The notes beneath the pieces were generated by a model that did not search any database, was not told where the DNA came from, and saw only the letters and a list, made by a program, of their open reading frames with translations. Positions 63,556 through 64,000 of a stretch of DNA of 64,000 nt are shown one piece after another. This DNA comes from Rhizomys pruinosus (Eukaryota > Chordata > Mammalia > Rodentia > Spalacidae). Each line of letters opens with the position of its first letter. Position 1 is the first letter of the stretch. Position numbers and translations under genes: made by a program. The stretch is from the NCBI GenBank assembly GCA_009823505.1, contig VZQC01011941.1, forward strand, positions 1,437,111-1,501,110, read 5' to 3'.

Positions 63556-64000
63556 TCATGGTGACTGGATGGTTCATCACTGTGACACATCATCATTATC
63601 ATTTGTTTGGAAAACTAATCTTGTCCTTGTTCTTTTTTAAGGATCAAACTTTGGGAACATTTTTTTAAGGTAAGCGTGGACTTAAAACTGTCTGTCCATA
63701 AACACCAATCTGAACCACATGACAGAAAGGCATAAAGAACATCTCAAAAGGCTGAATTATCAGTGGCTTGACTCCTGCTGGCCAATGGTGGATCTTGGCA
63801 GGGCTGATGCATCCAGACAGACTTCATCTTCTTATGCCAGCAAGAACCATGTAGGCAGAATCCTTGCCCAGAGAACTAAACCTGAACCAAAGCACTTAGA
63901 TCTAGTGTGAGGGAAAACCAAGGATAGAGGAACAAGTTCAATACCACCACCAGAACGAAAACAGGCAAGTCTCACACGCGGACACTGCATGGAACAAAAC
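63556..64000. other. Non-repeat DNA, no gene seen
   Basis: No repeat or exon recognised up to the window end. Confidence 0.45.

Overview
The window reads as nuclear DNA of a muroid rodent, probably not Mus or Rattus. It is packed with rodent-type SINEs (B1, B2, B3-like, B4/ID), rodent LINE-1 3' ends, class III LTRs and a few older mammalian repeats (MIR, MLT1, ancient L1). The B2 family here has its own sequence: its head reads GGCCTAGCGGTTAAGAGC, its B box reads GGTTCGATCCCC, and its middle carries a doubled 'ccaattccag / ccagttccag' motif. It differs from the mouse/rat consensus I know. I cannot name the species.

I find no protein-coding gene, exon chain, CpG island or structural RNA gene that I can support. 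The longest open frames (up to about 210 codons) are either low-complexity shadows, such as the 54-bp minisatellite at 50.6-51.1 kb and the polypyrimidine tract at 24.05-24.2 kb, or unsupported frames in unique GC-rich DNA. The window is best described as intergenic or intronic.

Layout: 0-7.4 kb is mostly unique with MIR fragments and a 145-bp tandem duplication. 7.4-12.7 kb holds LTRs, B1, B2 and a LINE-1 tail. 12.7-24 kb is unique DNA with an MLT1, several class III LTRs and a LINE-1 tail. 24-27 kb has a polypyrimidine tract, an MLT1 carrying a compound microsatellite, and a 54-bp minisatellite. 28-31.4 kb is a dense SINE/LINE cluster. 31.4-34.7 kb is unique. 34.7-38 kb is one minus-strand LINE-1 tail opened by nested insertions whose target-site duplications can be read. 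38-43.9 kb is mostly unique with one AT-rich, homeodomain-motif-rich patch. 43.9-50.2 kb is an ancient plus-strand L1 cut up by younger elements, and it contains a perfect 81-bp inverted repeat. 50.6-51.1 kb is a 54-bp minisatellite with exact spacing. 51.5-55.9 kb is unique and includes the best candidate conserved regulatory element (54.44-54.96 kb). 55.9-64 kb returns to SINEs, LTRs and unique DNA.

There is no gene system to explain. The content of interest is repeat biology: recent B2/L1 activity with intact duplications, a possible fused B2-B1 retroposon, recurrent insertion at one LTR site, an inversion-like footprint at 48.6-49.9 kb, and several AT-rich non-repeat patches that may be enhancers.
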